In this document: positions 34,969-42,647 of the stretch, in pieces
Position numbering within the stretch: position 1 is the stretch's first letter
How the letters are laid out: every line of letters begins with the position of its first letter
Source: UKL13-2 sp031414695
GTDB lineage: Bacteria; Pseudomonadota; Gammaproteobacteria; Burkholderiales; Usitatibacteraceae
Direction: 5' to 3'
Assembly (NCBI GenBank): GCA_031414695.1
Contig: JANNWG010000027.1
Span: 18,741 to 82,740 of the forward strand
DNA length: 64,000 nucleotides
Made by a program: the position numbers and the translations under genes
The notes under the pieces: model-generated
Told to the model about the DNA's origin: nothing
The model's input: only the letters and a program-made list of their open reading frames with translations
Database searches by the model: none

Positions 34969-36137
34969 AGACTGCCTATTTGGGCATCATGCTGTGCAAG
35001 GCGCTTCTGTAGCCAAGGTACAATAATTTCACGGATCGTCCGCTCAGGGCCATAACCCGCGCCGAAGCCCATGTGAATACCCTTCGGATTGATCCATGCT
35101 TCTTTTGCGTCACCACGTTGCAGCAACAGCAACTGATCAGCAATCGGAACTTGGCTATCTTTCGCGCCGTTCATCACCAGCATTGGCGCTGAGGGTTGGT
35201 CGATCATATCGTTGTTAAGCAGAGACATGCGTGGGCCATATTCGAGAAACGCATCCAGCGTTTCGACACCAAACACATTCGCGCGCGCGCCGAACAGGTC
35301 AAGTAGGTACTCGCGCGTTCCTAAAGCCTTTAGTTGCCATTCGGGCTGGAAGAAATGATGTACCGCGCCGCCGTGGTTAATAGCACCCAATAAACGATTT
35401 TTTTCGGCATACGCAACCCGTGTCGCCCAGTGGCCGCCCCAACTAACGCCGCGCATAAACATTCGTGTGGAATCAATATCGGCTCGCGTCTCTGCCCAAT
35501 CGAATACGCGCGAGAAAATGCGCTCGGCGCCAACGTCGCCCTTAATCGGCGACTGTCCAGTGCCCGGCATATCCAACCCGAAAACACACAGACCATGCGG
35601 TAAGTAAGACAACGCTTCATCAGCCACTTGTTCTTTCCAAAAGTCCAGTCCGCCGCATTGCACCATCAACGGAAATGGGCCTTCACCTTCCGGTTTGCGA
35701 AAGTAGCCAATGATTTCCTTGTCTTCAAATGGTATATGAACAACTTCGAGCTTGTTAGGCAGCAACGCGGCATAGCGCATATAGGCGGCAAGCGCCTTAT
35801 TGTATGAGGCGCATTTTCCCGGTGTAACAGGCGTCGGAAAACGCCCCATCGTGTAAGTGGCAAATGCACTTTGGAAGAGTGTCTTTTGTTCGGCGTGGTC
35901 TGCTGTTTGCTCGGCTAATTCGATGACATGATCTCCAGCTGCCATCCACACATTAGCCCATTCGTCAGGATCTAGCGAGGTGAGCGCAGCCATTGCGTGT
36001 TCAGCGTCCGGCAGACGTACACCGCGACCTGGGTAACCATTCGCCTTGATACGCTTGACAACTTCCTCGCGCAGTTCTTGCAAGGTGCGCGGTGGCGCGA
36101 TGCGGGGATCAACAATGTGGGAATCAACAATACTCAA
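34965..36137 (-). CDS. Alpha/beta hydrolase, 2,6-dihydroxypseudooxynicotine hydrolase-like
   Basis: A 390-residue alpha/beta hydrolase with an N-terminal helical cap of about 140 residues, the layout of the FrsA/2,6-dihydroxypseudooxynicotine hydrolase group, which can break C-C bonds. Core motifs: LMVQCGGLDFWKE, LDMPGTGQSP, nucleophile RGVSWGGHWATR, Asp in NGAKDSQVP and His in GIHMGFGAG. It uses a TTG start at 36137, supported by AGAGGA 8 bases upstream; no later Met is plausible. Substrate unknown. It overlaps the FAH-family gene by 4 bases. Confidence 0.75.
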   Translation of the reverse strand: MSIVDSHIVDPRIAPPRTLQELREEVVKRIKANGYPGRGVRLPDAEHAMAALTSLDPDEWANVWMAAGDHVIELAEQTADHAEQKTLFQSAFATYTMGRFPTPVTPGKCASYNKALAAYMRYAALLPNKLEVVHIPFEDKEIIGYFRKPEGEGPFPLMVQCGGLDFWKEQVADEALSYLPHGLCVFGLDMPGTGQSPIKGDVGAERIFSRVFDWAETRADIDSTRMFMRGVSWGGHWATRVAYAEKNRLLGAINHGGAVHHFFQPEWQLKALGTREYLLDLFGARANVFGVETLDAFLEYGPRMSLLNNDMIDQPSAPMLVMNGAKDSQVPIADQLLLLQRGDAKEAWINPKGIHMGFGAGYGPERTIREIIVPWLQKRLAQHDAQIGSL

Positions 36138-36202
36138 GTAGGTATTCCTCTAATTAGTGCTGCTAATGATGCAGCAATGTCTGGTTGTGCGAAGCGTTTC
36201 AA

Positions 36203-37321
36203 TCAATAAGGTTGTTGTAGCGCACGTGTTGCAGACGACAATAGGCCAGTTTGTTGTGCGCGATCAGCACCATTGATTTCCATTTCGCCAGCCCGCACCG
36301 AGGTTTCTACGACCAAGCGGGCGCGTTCGACGCGTCTCGTCATAAACTGATTCAGCGCTGACGTTACGTCATCAGTTTTGCCCAATTCGTCAGCCAACAC
36401 CAAGCCGTCCTCAACAGCTAATCCTGCGCCCGATGCCATGTGTGGTGTGGTGGCATGTGCGGCATCGCCAATGAGTACGACGCGACCCTGATACCAATCG
36501 CCTTGCAGCATTAGCCATTCCAGAGGCCGGTAAACGATTTGAGAGTCCTTGCCAAGCGCAGCACGTACGGCTGGTACGTTACCGCCAAAAGGTGCCATCA
36601 GGTCAGACAAATGTTCGACATAGGTTTCCGGCGCAAACCAAGGATTGCCAGGCACATGCTCTAGTAAGAAGACGTACATCTGCTGTTGCGAGATGGGTGA
36701 CATGCCCAGCTTAAGCGGGCCTCCAAAGTAGATTTCGGCACGATCAATTTGCGGCGGACGCTCGGCGACGATGCGCCAACAACCTTGGTCGGTGAACTTG
36801 GGCATAGGCGCGTCTGGGAAAATCATCGTGCGCATCTGTGAATAGATGCCGTCAGCGCCGACAACCAAATCATAGCGTTCCAACTTGCCATCGGTCAGTG
36901 TGACATCAACATAATCGTCGTTTTGCGTCAGTGCATCAACACTCACCCCTAAGCGGATGTCGATGTCAGCACCTCGAACGCGTGCTGACAGTATCTCGTG
37001 CAACACCGGACGCATGATGCCACCGCCGTGCATGACTGGTGGCGAACCTGCTGGTGCGCGCATTGGTGGCCCAAGAGGCTCACCATTAAAGCGCATCGGC
37101 CGCATACCGTCGTGAACGAAGCCTCGCTCACGGATAGCATCCAACACACCCAGATCGTCAAATGCGCGAAGCGACATGCCTGTAATCGTAATACCAGCGC
37201 CGTAAACACGCCAATTGGGGTCAGAATCAATCAGCGTGACGGCTGCCCCACGACGTGCGACGGACAGGGCAGCACTCATACCCCCGATGCCGCCACCAAC
37301 GACTAAAACACGCTTCAACAT
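36203..37321 (-). CDS. FAD-dependent monooxygenase
   Basis: Group A flavoprotein hydroxylase of 372 aa from the ATG at 37321 (MLKRVLVVGGGIGGMSAALS), which puts the FAD Rossmann motif at the very N-terminus. An in-frame ATG 18 bases upstream is also possible. Further motifs are DLVVGADGIYSQMR (DG motif) and GDAAHATTPHMASGAGLAVEDG (given in part). Homologues hydroxylate phenolic or pyridine rings using NAD(P)H. It lies 34 bases after the extradiol dioxygenase gene and so likely supplies or precedes the diol substrate. Confidence 0.85.
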   Translation of the reverse strand: MLKRVLVVGGGIGGMSAALSVARRGAAVTLIDSDPNWRVYGAGITITGMSLRAFDDLGVLDAIRERGFVHDGMRPMRFNGEPLGPPMRAPAGSPPVMHGGGIMRPVLHEILSARVRGADIDIRLGVSVDALTQNDDYVDVTLTDGKLERYDLVVGADGIYSQMRTMIFPDAPMPKFTDQGCWRIVAERPPQIDRAEIYFGGPLKLGMSPISQQQMYVFLLEHVPGNPWFAPETYVEHLSDLMAPFGGNVPAVRAALGKDSQIVYRPLEWLMLQGDWYQGRVVLIGDAAHATTPHMASGAGLAVEDGLVLADELGKTDDVTSALNQFMTRRVERARLVVETSVRAGEMEINGADRAQQTGLLSSATRALQQPY

Positions 37322-37355
37322 GACATGACCCCGCAGCACCTACATTTTATGTGTT

Positions 37356-38264
37356 TCATGCGGGTATGCACCAAAGTCCTTTATCTGCATCCAGCGTCTG
37401 ATGCGGCACGTTGCCCATGATGATGCGGCCAGTGCCCCATTGATCGGTGATGTCGGGACGCATCTCATAGGTGTTAGGCACCCACGTCGTCTCATCCACG
37501 TCTTCTAAATCGGAGGTGTACTCGACCGCATTGCCGTTCGGCGTCAGGTAATAAGTGAACGTGTTGTTGCCCGCGGTATGGCGTCCAGGTCCCCAACTTA
37601 GCTTCACGCCCGCTTTTGTCAGCCGCCCAAGTCCACGCATCATTTCGTCAACCGAGCTGACATCAAAGGCAACATGGTTCAACGCTGATTTGCCAGGCAG
37701 GATGGCCAACTGGTGGTGCGCTTTATTGCAGCGCAGAAAGACCATAAATTTCGCAATCCAATCAGACAATTTAAAGCCGAGTACGCTCTCGTAGAACTTA
37801 ACGAGACTGTCAATATCCGGCGAATGCAGCACCACGTGGCTTAAGCCCACTGGTATGGCTTCGCCGATATTGAGCTTGCGTGCTACGCGAAGCTTGGAAT
37901 CGCAAATCACCTCAAGCGCCCGACCTTCGGGATCGAAAAAGCGCGCGGCATAGCCGCCTGAAGGACCTTCAGCTGGTCCTGGCTCGCTAATTGGTTTGAC
38001 ACCAGCTGCCATGGCTTGTGCAAATATGGCATCGACATCCGCACGTGAGGCAGCTGAGAAGCCAATTAAATCCGTCTTCTTCTCATCGTCTTGACGAAGC
38101 CGAATAACGAAAGGATGCGTCGAGCCCTCAGCGGCAAAGTAAACTTTGCCATCTTCCTCGCAAACCTCAGTCAGCCCCCAAGTCGTGCCGTAAAACTTGC
38201 GCTCAGCATCGAGATCTGGCACAGCATGTGCTATGTATTGTAGATCGGTTACTTGTGCTGTCAT
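37356..38264 (-). CDS. Type I extradiol dioxygenase (VOC superfamily)
   Basis: A 302-residue two-domain VOC protein with the layout of catechol 2,3-dioxygenase-type enzymes. The active C-terminal domain carries the metal triad His in VGLSHVVLHSPD, His in SALNHVAFDVSS and Glu in GNAVEYTSD, and HHQLAI lies between. The N-terminal domain begins LQYIAHAVPDLDAERKFY. It is thus unrelated in fold to the LigB-type dioxygenases of modules 1 and 2; the island holds three extradiol enzymes of two classes plus a gentisate dioxygenase. The gene follows the TonB receptor gene by 5 bases. Confidence 0.85.
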   Translation of the reverse strand: MTAQVTDLQYIAHAVPDLDAERKFYGTTWGLTEVCEEDGKVYFAAEGSTHPFVIRLRQDDEKKTDLIGFSAASRADVDAIFAQAMAAGVKPISEPGPAEGPSGGYAARFFDPEGRALEVICDSKLRVARKLNIGEAIPVGLSHVVLHSPDIDSLVKFYESVLGFKLSDWIAKFMVFLRCNKAHHQLAILPGKSALNHVAFDVSSVDEMMRGLGRLTKAGVKLSWGPGRHTAGNNTFTYYLTPNGNAVEYTSDLEDVDETTWVPNTYEMRPDITDQWGTGRIIMGNVPHQTLDADKGLWCIPA

Positions 38265-38269
38265 GATAG

Positions 38270-40693
38270 TTAAAACCTCATACCAACGCGCAGACCATAG
38301 GTGCGCGGTGCGGTGGCTAGTGCAGACTGCGTAAACAGGCTGCCGTTGACATTTGATTGGGTAATTCGCCGTGTGTTTTCGATGTTGTTGACGTAGGCAG
38401 TTACAAACCAGCGATCTGAATCTGGCTCCAACGTCAATGACGCATCAGACTGGTAGCCAGCCTTTGAAATCACCCACGACTGATAGCTGGTGGCAGAAAA
38501 AAAGTTACCGCGATAACGTGTGCCAGCGCGCGCCACGAGATCGTATTTGCCGAACTCGAAAGTCTGCTCCAAGTTGAGATTGGCAGACCATGTTGGCGAG
38601 AACAACGCAGGCTTGCCAGAGCAGTTAATCGCGAACGCTGGTGAACCCCGGAAGGTGCTTGTGCTATACGGACAATCGAAGTTAGGGGTTGCGTTAGTCC
38701 CCCCATAAACGGTGTACGAGGTGTACGCCGTCTTGAGATACTGAACACCGCCGCTGATTCGGGTTGTCGTTGTGGCACGCAGCACAAAGTCGAGGTCAAT
38801 GCCCTTGATGGTGCTGCGACCGATGTTTGAAGTGTAGAAGACCGAGACTGGCGGTGTGCTGAAGTCTGCGCCGAACTGGCTAATCTGCTGATCTTTGTAC
38901 TTCCAATAGAACGCTTCGACGTTCAACTGCAGCCGATTGTCTAGGAACCGATTCTTGGAGCCGAATGTTAATGCGCCAATTGTCTCAGGCTCGTAGGTTT
39001 CGAGGCCGCGACCGAAATTGAAGCCGCCGCTGTGAAAGCCAGTTTCATAACTGACATACAGTAGGTTCGACGGGGTTACCTGCAAGTCTGCTGCAAAGCG
39101 ATATGTCAATTTTTTTGTCGACTGTGACGTGTCAATTGTAAGTTGAGTGTTGTTAATCGTTGGCGTATTTGCCCCGCGTGACCCCGGCGCACCAAAAGCA
39201 ATGCCGCGCGAGGTATAGAAGGCAACGACATCAGCTGCCGTGCGTACCAGCGGCATCAACGGTGCTGTCGGGCAATTGTCTTGCGGTGGCGTAGGCGAAC
39301 CACAAAATATCGAATAGACATTGCTTAGACCTTTCATGTGCTTAAGGTCGTCGGTGTAGCGCGCAGCCGCAGTCAGCGTTAGCGTATCGCTAGCACGGAA
39401 TGCAAGCCGCCCGAATACTGCTTTTGACTTGGCGCCGGTCTCATAGGCCTGAATAGGAAGGCTTGTTAACTGATTGATCGCTGAGGTATTTTTGATGTTT
39501 TCATCAAAGTAGAAACCGCCAATCAGGTAGTTGATATTGCTGCCCAACTTGCCCGCGAAGCGCGCTTCTAAGCTGGATTGATCGGTCTTCTCATCGATGA
39601 AGAAGCCGCGAAAGTTAGAGGTAGTCGATAGGGAATCAATCTCGGAATGGCGATAGGCTGTCTGAACGGTTAACGTTCCTGCAGCGGTAGTCCAGTTGGT
39701 TTCGTTGGTGAGACCCCAGACTGAATTGTCTTGCCGGGGAAAACTGTTGACCGCCTCAGACAGACGCCCAGCCTGTGCGATATAGCGAGTCTGCACGAAC
39801 GCTTCAGTTCTAGGATCGTGCACGCCAACACCTGGCCCTAGCTGCGGCGTCGGTGTGAAGGCATAGCCTGCCGCAGGGCTGACTAAGCGATACGTGCCAT
39901 AGATGAAAGAGCCACTGCCAGCGCCACCTTGATGCGAATAATCGGCGCTAAACCGCGTCGTTAAGTCCGGCGACAATTTAGCCAGCAACTGCGCACGCAC
40001 AGCGCGTTGATCTTGATCTGATGTACCGTCAGAAAGATAGCCGTCACGTTTATCATATGTTGTGGATAGGCGGAACGCGACGTCATCGCTTACAGAACGG
40101 TTGAGTGCACCTTGTACCTGCGTCGTTCCGTAGTTGCCGAAGCTAGCTTGAATTTCTGTGTTATTAACCTTGAACTCTGGGCGCCTTGGCAGAACGTTGA
40201 TGGCGCCTCCGGTCGCGTTGCGTCCGTAGAGCGTGCCCTGTGGGCCTTTGAGTACTTCAATACGCTCCAAATCGTAGAAGAACCCTTGCGTCGAATTTGG
40301 CCGACCAATCGTGACTCCATCGAAATTGAACGAGATGGCAGGGTCACTGTACGAATTGCTAGTGGTGTTGCCGACGCCGCGTATGAAAAACGTCGTATTA
40401 GGACCACCCGAAGCCGTTGCGACTAGCGCCGGAACGACACGTGACAAATCTTCAGCGCGCGATACGCTCAAGCGCGTCAGCTCTTCTTGGCTGACGACCG
40501 AGACTGCAATCGGCGCCTTCTGCGCGGATTCCTTTACACGTTGTGAGGTGATGACGATTTCCTCAATCGCGGGCTTCTCTTTAGTCGCATCGGCGGCTGG
40601 CGCTGCATTTGTGCTGTTGGTTGTTTGCTGCGCTTGGGCGTAAGCAGCGCTAATAGCTAGCGCCGTCGCGGACGCCAATATACTGAGTTTCAT
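38270..40693 (-). CDS. TonB-dependent receptor, probably for an aromatic substrate
   Basis: Outer-membrane receptor of 807 aa. The ATG at 40693 begins a signal peptide (MKLSILASATALAISAAYAQ) and has GAGGAG 9 bases upstream; the longer frame to 40735 has neither. The TonB box region is likely IEEIVITSQRV; the plug reads FFIRGVGNT and GTLYGRNATGGAINVL, and the barrel ends in GLRVGMRF. Plug features such as GPQGTLYGRNATGGAIN are typical of receptors in sphingomonad and betaproteobacterial catabolic clusters. Two operator-like palindromes lie upstream. Uptake of a bulky or scarce aromatic is inferred from its place in the operon. Confidence 0.88.
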   Translation of the reverse strand: MKLSILASATALAISAAYAQAQQTTNSTNAAPAADATKEKPAIEEIVITSQRVKESAQKAPIAVSVVSQEELTRLSVSRAEDLSRVVPALVATASGGPNTTFFIRGVGNTTSNSYSDPAISFNFDGVTIGRPNSTQGFFYDLERIEVLKGPQGTLYGRNATGGAINVLPRRPEFKVNNTEIQASFGNYGTTQVQGALNRSVSDDVAFRLSTTYDKRDGYLSDGTSDQDQRAVRAQLLAKLSPDLTTRFSADYSHQGGAGSGSFIYGTYRLVSPAAGYAFTPTPQLGPGVGVHDPRTEAFVQTRYIAQAGRLSEAVNSFPRQDNSVWGLTNETNWTTAAGTLTVQTAYRHSEIDSLSTTSNFRGFFIDEKTDQSSLEARFAGKLGSNINYLIGGFYFDENIKNTSAINQLTSLPIQAYETGAKSKAVFGRLAFRASDTLTLTAAARYTDDLKHMKGLSNVYSIFCGSPTPPQDNCPTAPLMPLVRTAADVVAFYTSRGIAFGAPGSRGANTPTINNTQLTIDTSQSTKKLTYRFAADLQVTPSNLLYVSYETGFHSGGFNFGRGLETYEPETIGALTFGSKNRFLDNRLQLNVEAFYWKYKDQQISQFGADFSTPPVSVFYTSNIGRSTIKGIDLDFVLRATTTTRISGGVQYLKTAYTSYTVYGGTNATPNFDCPYSTSTFRGSPAFAINCSGKPALFSPTWSANLNLEQTFEFGKYDLVARAGTRYRGNFFSATSYQSWVISKAGYQSDASLTLEPDSDRWFVTAYVNNIENTRRITQSNVNGSLFTQSALATAPRTYGLRVGMRF

Positions 40694-40783
40694 CACGGAA
40701 TTCTCCTCTTGAAAATTGCGGCGGATATGTTGCATGCGGAGGTCTTAATGCCTCATCGCATACTGCATTATTGCTAGGTATAA

Positions 40784-40829
40784 ATTCCTAGTTGCAGGAA
40801 TATTAGCATAAATTCCTAGGTAAAGGAAT
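40784..40829. promoter_or_regulatory. Tandem operator-like palindromes, copies 4 and 5 (TonB receptor promoter)
   Basis: Copy 4 is ATTCCT, AGTTGC, AGGAAT (40784-40801); copy 5 is ATTCCT, AGGTAA, AGGAAT (40812-40829). Both have perfect 6-base arms and 6-base spacers, and their centres are 28 bases apart. They lie about 90-135 bases before the TonB-receptor start. Confidence 0.75.
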
Positions 40830-40953
40830 AATTTTTCAGTGGCGATAATTGCTCCAGAAATGACTGTCAAATCACGTCGTTTTTTTTGAAAGCGCGGCAT
40901 TATAAAAGGGCTTGGAGATTTGCTGTCTTGACCTAATGCTGTTCATTTAATAC

Positions 40954-41019
40954 CCGTTTGCTCTGAGGTATCGAAGGGCTCTTCGAGCAGAGAACCCTTC
41001 GATACCTCAGAGCAAACGG
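40954..41019. repeat. Long palindrome (25-bp perfect arms) near the right end of the island
   Basis: CCGTTTGCTCTGAGGTATCG continuing to GAAGGG is repeated in perfect inverse after a 16-base spacer. It shares the core CTGAGGTATCGAAG with the MITE-like elements at 11885 and 50453, but lacks their outer TTCTCATAACC ends. It lies in the ~400-base gap between the TonB-receptor promoter and the DenD-like gene; nothing else was recognised in that gap. Confidence 0.8.
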
Positions 41020-41100
41020 CGAATTTATACTAGCCGAACAGTGCTGTGCCCTGACCATCTTGAGACGCTTGCCAGTAACACAATTACACCTAGCATTAGG

Positions 41101-42075
41101 CTAGCGCGAAGCGTGGGTGGCAATCTCATTTAGCGCTCGCCGCACTAATGTATCAATGGATCCGTCGTGCTGAAAGCCGAGCGCCTCGGTCTGCGGCAAC
41201 TGTTGAGGGGGCAAGCCAGCGCGAGAGGCGCCAGCCACAGGCGCACGGAAGCTGATGCGGCTGATGTGCGCTGGCTTAGTCTGCCGAGCAATGGCCTCGA
41301 CGAGCTCACCCATAGAGGGGTTAAGTGCTGGCAATGTCCAGGCACGATGCGCAGGCAAGTTGCTTGCGGGTAAACGGGCTGCGTGTAGAAAATTATCAGC
41401 GACGCACTCCACCGATTGCAGCCAAGTGGTTGCGTCTTTTGCCACTGGCACTTCCATCGACTCGCCGTTTGCAATGGCATGAAAGATATTACTCATCCAT
41501 GCGGTGGCAAAGCCTTCAAACGCGTTTCTTGGGCGCGGCACAATGCCGGCGGGTCGCAAAGACCGCGCATCTACCCAGCCGCGAGCGGTAAGGTCTGCTA
41601 GATGCGTTTCCAGCATTAGTTTGTGGCAACCATAACTGCCGCGCGGTCTTAACGGAGTGTCATCGTTAAATACGTCAGTTTGCGTAGGCCCGATTGCCGC
41701 GATAGACGACGCGTAAACTACGGTGGGTGACCGGCCGCTGCGAGCACATACAGCATCCATTAGGGCAAGGGATCCTTCTAGATTGACGGCTCTACCCAAT
41801 TCATAATTTGATTGTGCTGCGCCACCAGGCATCGATGCTAAATGGAACAGCACATCGATACCACCGGACAGCGCTTGATCGCGCAACTTCGTGTCAGTGA
41901 AACTGCCGGTGAATTGCACAATGCGTGCGTCGCTAGATGTGCCTCTGAAATGGATATCCATTAGTATCAGGCGCGAGATTGGATCTAAGCCATCGCCGAG
42001 ACGACCAGCAACCAGCAGCTTTTCAACTAGCCGACGGCCTAGAAAACCGTCAGCACCTGTAATCAGTATGCGCAA
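41101..42075 (-). CDS. NAD-dependent epimerase/dehydratase family protein, DenD-like
   Basis: Extended SDR of 324 aa. It has the NAD motif ITGADGFLGRRLVEKL at the N-terminus, FHLASMPGG, YASSIAAIGP and the catalytic YGCHKLMLE. It resembles D-erythronate dehydrogenase (DenD) in these segments. The start is a TTG at 42075 with only a weak GAGC upstream; the next upstream in-frame codons reach a stop without an ATG. No erythronate kinase or isomerase genes are nearby, so an aromatic-derived alcohol is an alternative substrate. It is the last gene of the island before ftsB. Confidence 0.72.
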   Translation of the reverse strand: MRILITGADGFLGRRLVEKLLVAGRLGDGLDPISRLILMDIHFRGTSSDARIVQFTGSFTDTKLRDQALSGGIDVLFHLASMPGGAAQSNYELGRAVNLEGSLALMDAVCARSGRSPTVVYASSIAAIGPTQTDVFNDDTPLRPRGSYGCHKLMLETHLADLTARGWVDARSLRPAGIVPRPRNAFEGFATAWMSNIFHAIANGESMEVPVAKDATTWLQSVECVADNFLHAARLPASNLPAHRAWTLPALNPSMGELVEAIARQTKPAHISRISFRAPVAGASRAGLPPQQLPQTEALGFQHDGSIDTLVRRALNEIATHASR

Positions 42076-42266
42076 TGTCTGCTCAAGTCGCGTTTAGCTA
42101 CTGACGCCATCATATGTAAGATTGTTGTAAACCACCAAATGCTTTTATACATGCATACTTTCAAAGAGTTGAAACAGTAAATTATCGTTTCAAGGTTAAG
42201 CATAGCGCCCCGTATGCTAACTAATCTGGACGCTACTCTACACATGCGCATATCAAATTAGCAATG
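42076..42266. other. Island/core junction on the right side
   Basis: About 190 bases between the DenD-like gene and the repeat next to ftsB. It is AT-rich, without a supportable gene. It would be the right junction of the island if the direct-repeat interpretation is correct. Confidence 0.4.
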
Positions 42267-42326
42267 TCGCCTATTGGCGGGTATTTTCAGGCGTTTTAGT
42301 CTCAAAAAGCACTCCATTGCTAGTGT
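42267..42326. repeat. Stem-loop repeat family B, copy next to ftsB
   Basis: Begins TCGCCTATTGGCGGG and continues directly to the ftsB stop codon. The same start is found at 11814 (TCGCCTATTGACGAG), 50769 (GTCGCCTATTGGCGG) and 54518 (GTCGCCTATTGGTGGG). Copies occur beside ends of genes or other repeats and may form terminator-like hairpins. Confidence 0.65.
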
Positions 42327-42623
42327 TTACGGTTTAGTGTTTGCCGTGCTGGTTTTGCTGATGACTTGATAAAACGTTTCATTGGTGCGAATCATGCCTA
42401 GCTCGACGCGAGCACGTTCTTCCACAGCGACCAGTCCTTCTTTTAAATCTCGCACATCAGCATCGAGCCCGGCATTGCGCGCGGCGAGCTTTACGTTTTT
42501 TTCTTGATGCTCGTTTAATTGTTTATTCACTTCCCACACACGCAGCCAGCTGCCCTTGCCGATCCAGAGTGGATACTGAATGGCAATGATGAGAACAACT
42601 AATGTGTGAGGGAGGTATTTCAT
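42327..42623 (-). CDS. ftsB: Cell division protein FtsB
   Basis: Bitopic inner-membrane divisome protein of 98 aa that joins FtsL and FtsQ. It has one N-terminal membrane segment (TLVVLIIAIQYPLWIG), a periplasmic coiled coil (VNKQLNEHQEKNVKLAARNA) and the conserved C-terminal region VELGMIRTNETFYQVI. It follows eno by 24 bases, the usual eno-ftsB order in proteobacteria. Its 3' half has a degenerate direct-repeat copy at 11814-12160. This gene is intact and is taken as the reconstituted insertion site of the island. Confidence 0.93.
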   Translation of the reverse strand: MKYLPHTLVVLIIAIQYPLWIGKGSWLRVWEVNKQLNEHQEKNVKLAARNAGLDADVRDLKEGLVAVEERARVELGMIRTNETFYQVISKTSTANTKP

Positions 42624-42647
42624 TAAGCGTTGGTGTTGGCTCGGATG

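Larger units (their letters stand above)
12160..42266. other. Aromatic-catabolism genomic island flanked by ftsB-derived direct repeats
   Basis: The interval between the ftsB remnant and the repeat next to intact ftsB contains almost only aromatic-ring degradation, uptake and regulatory genes. Core genes lie outside it on both sides. Direct repeats at the edges and a shared operator inside support acquisition as a block. No integrase, transposase or tRNA was found within or at the edges, so the mechanism is unproven and the exact boundaries are approximate. Confidence 0.6.
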
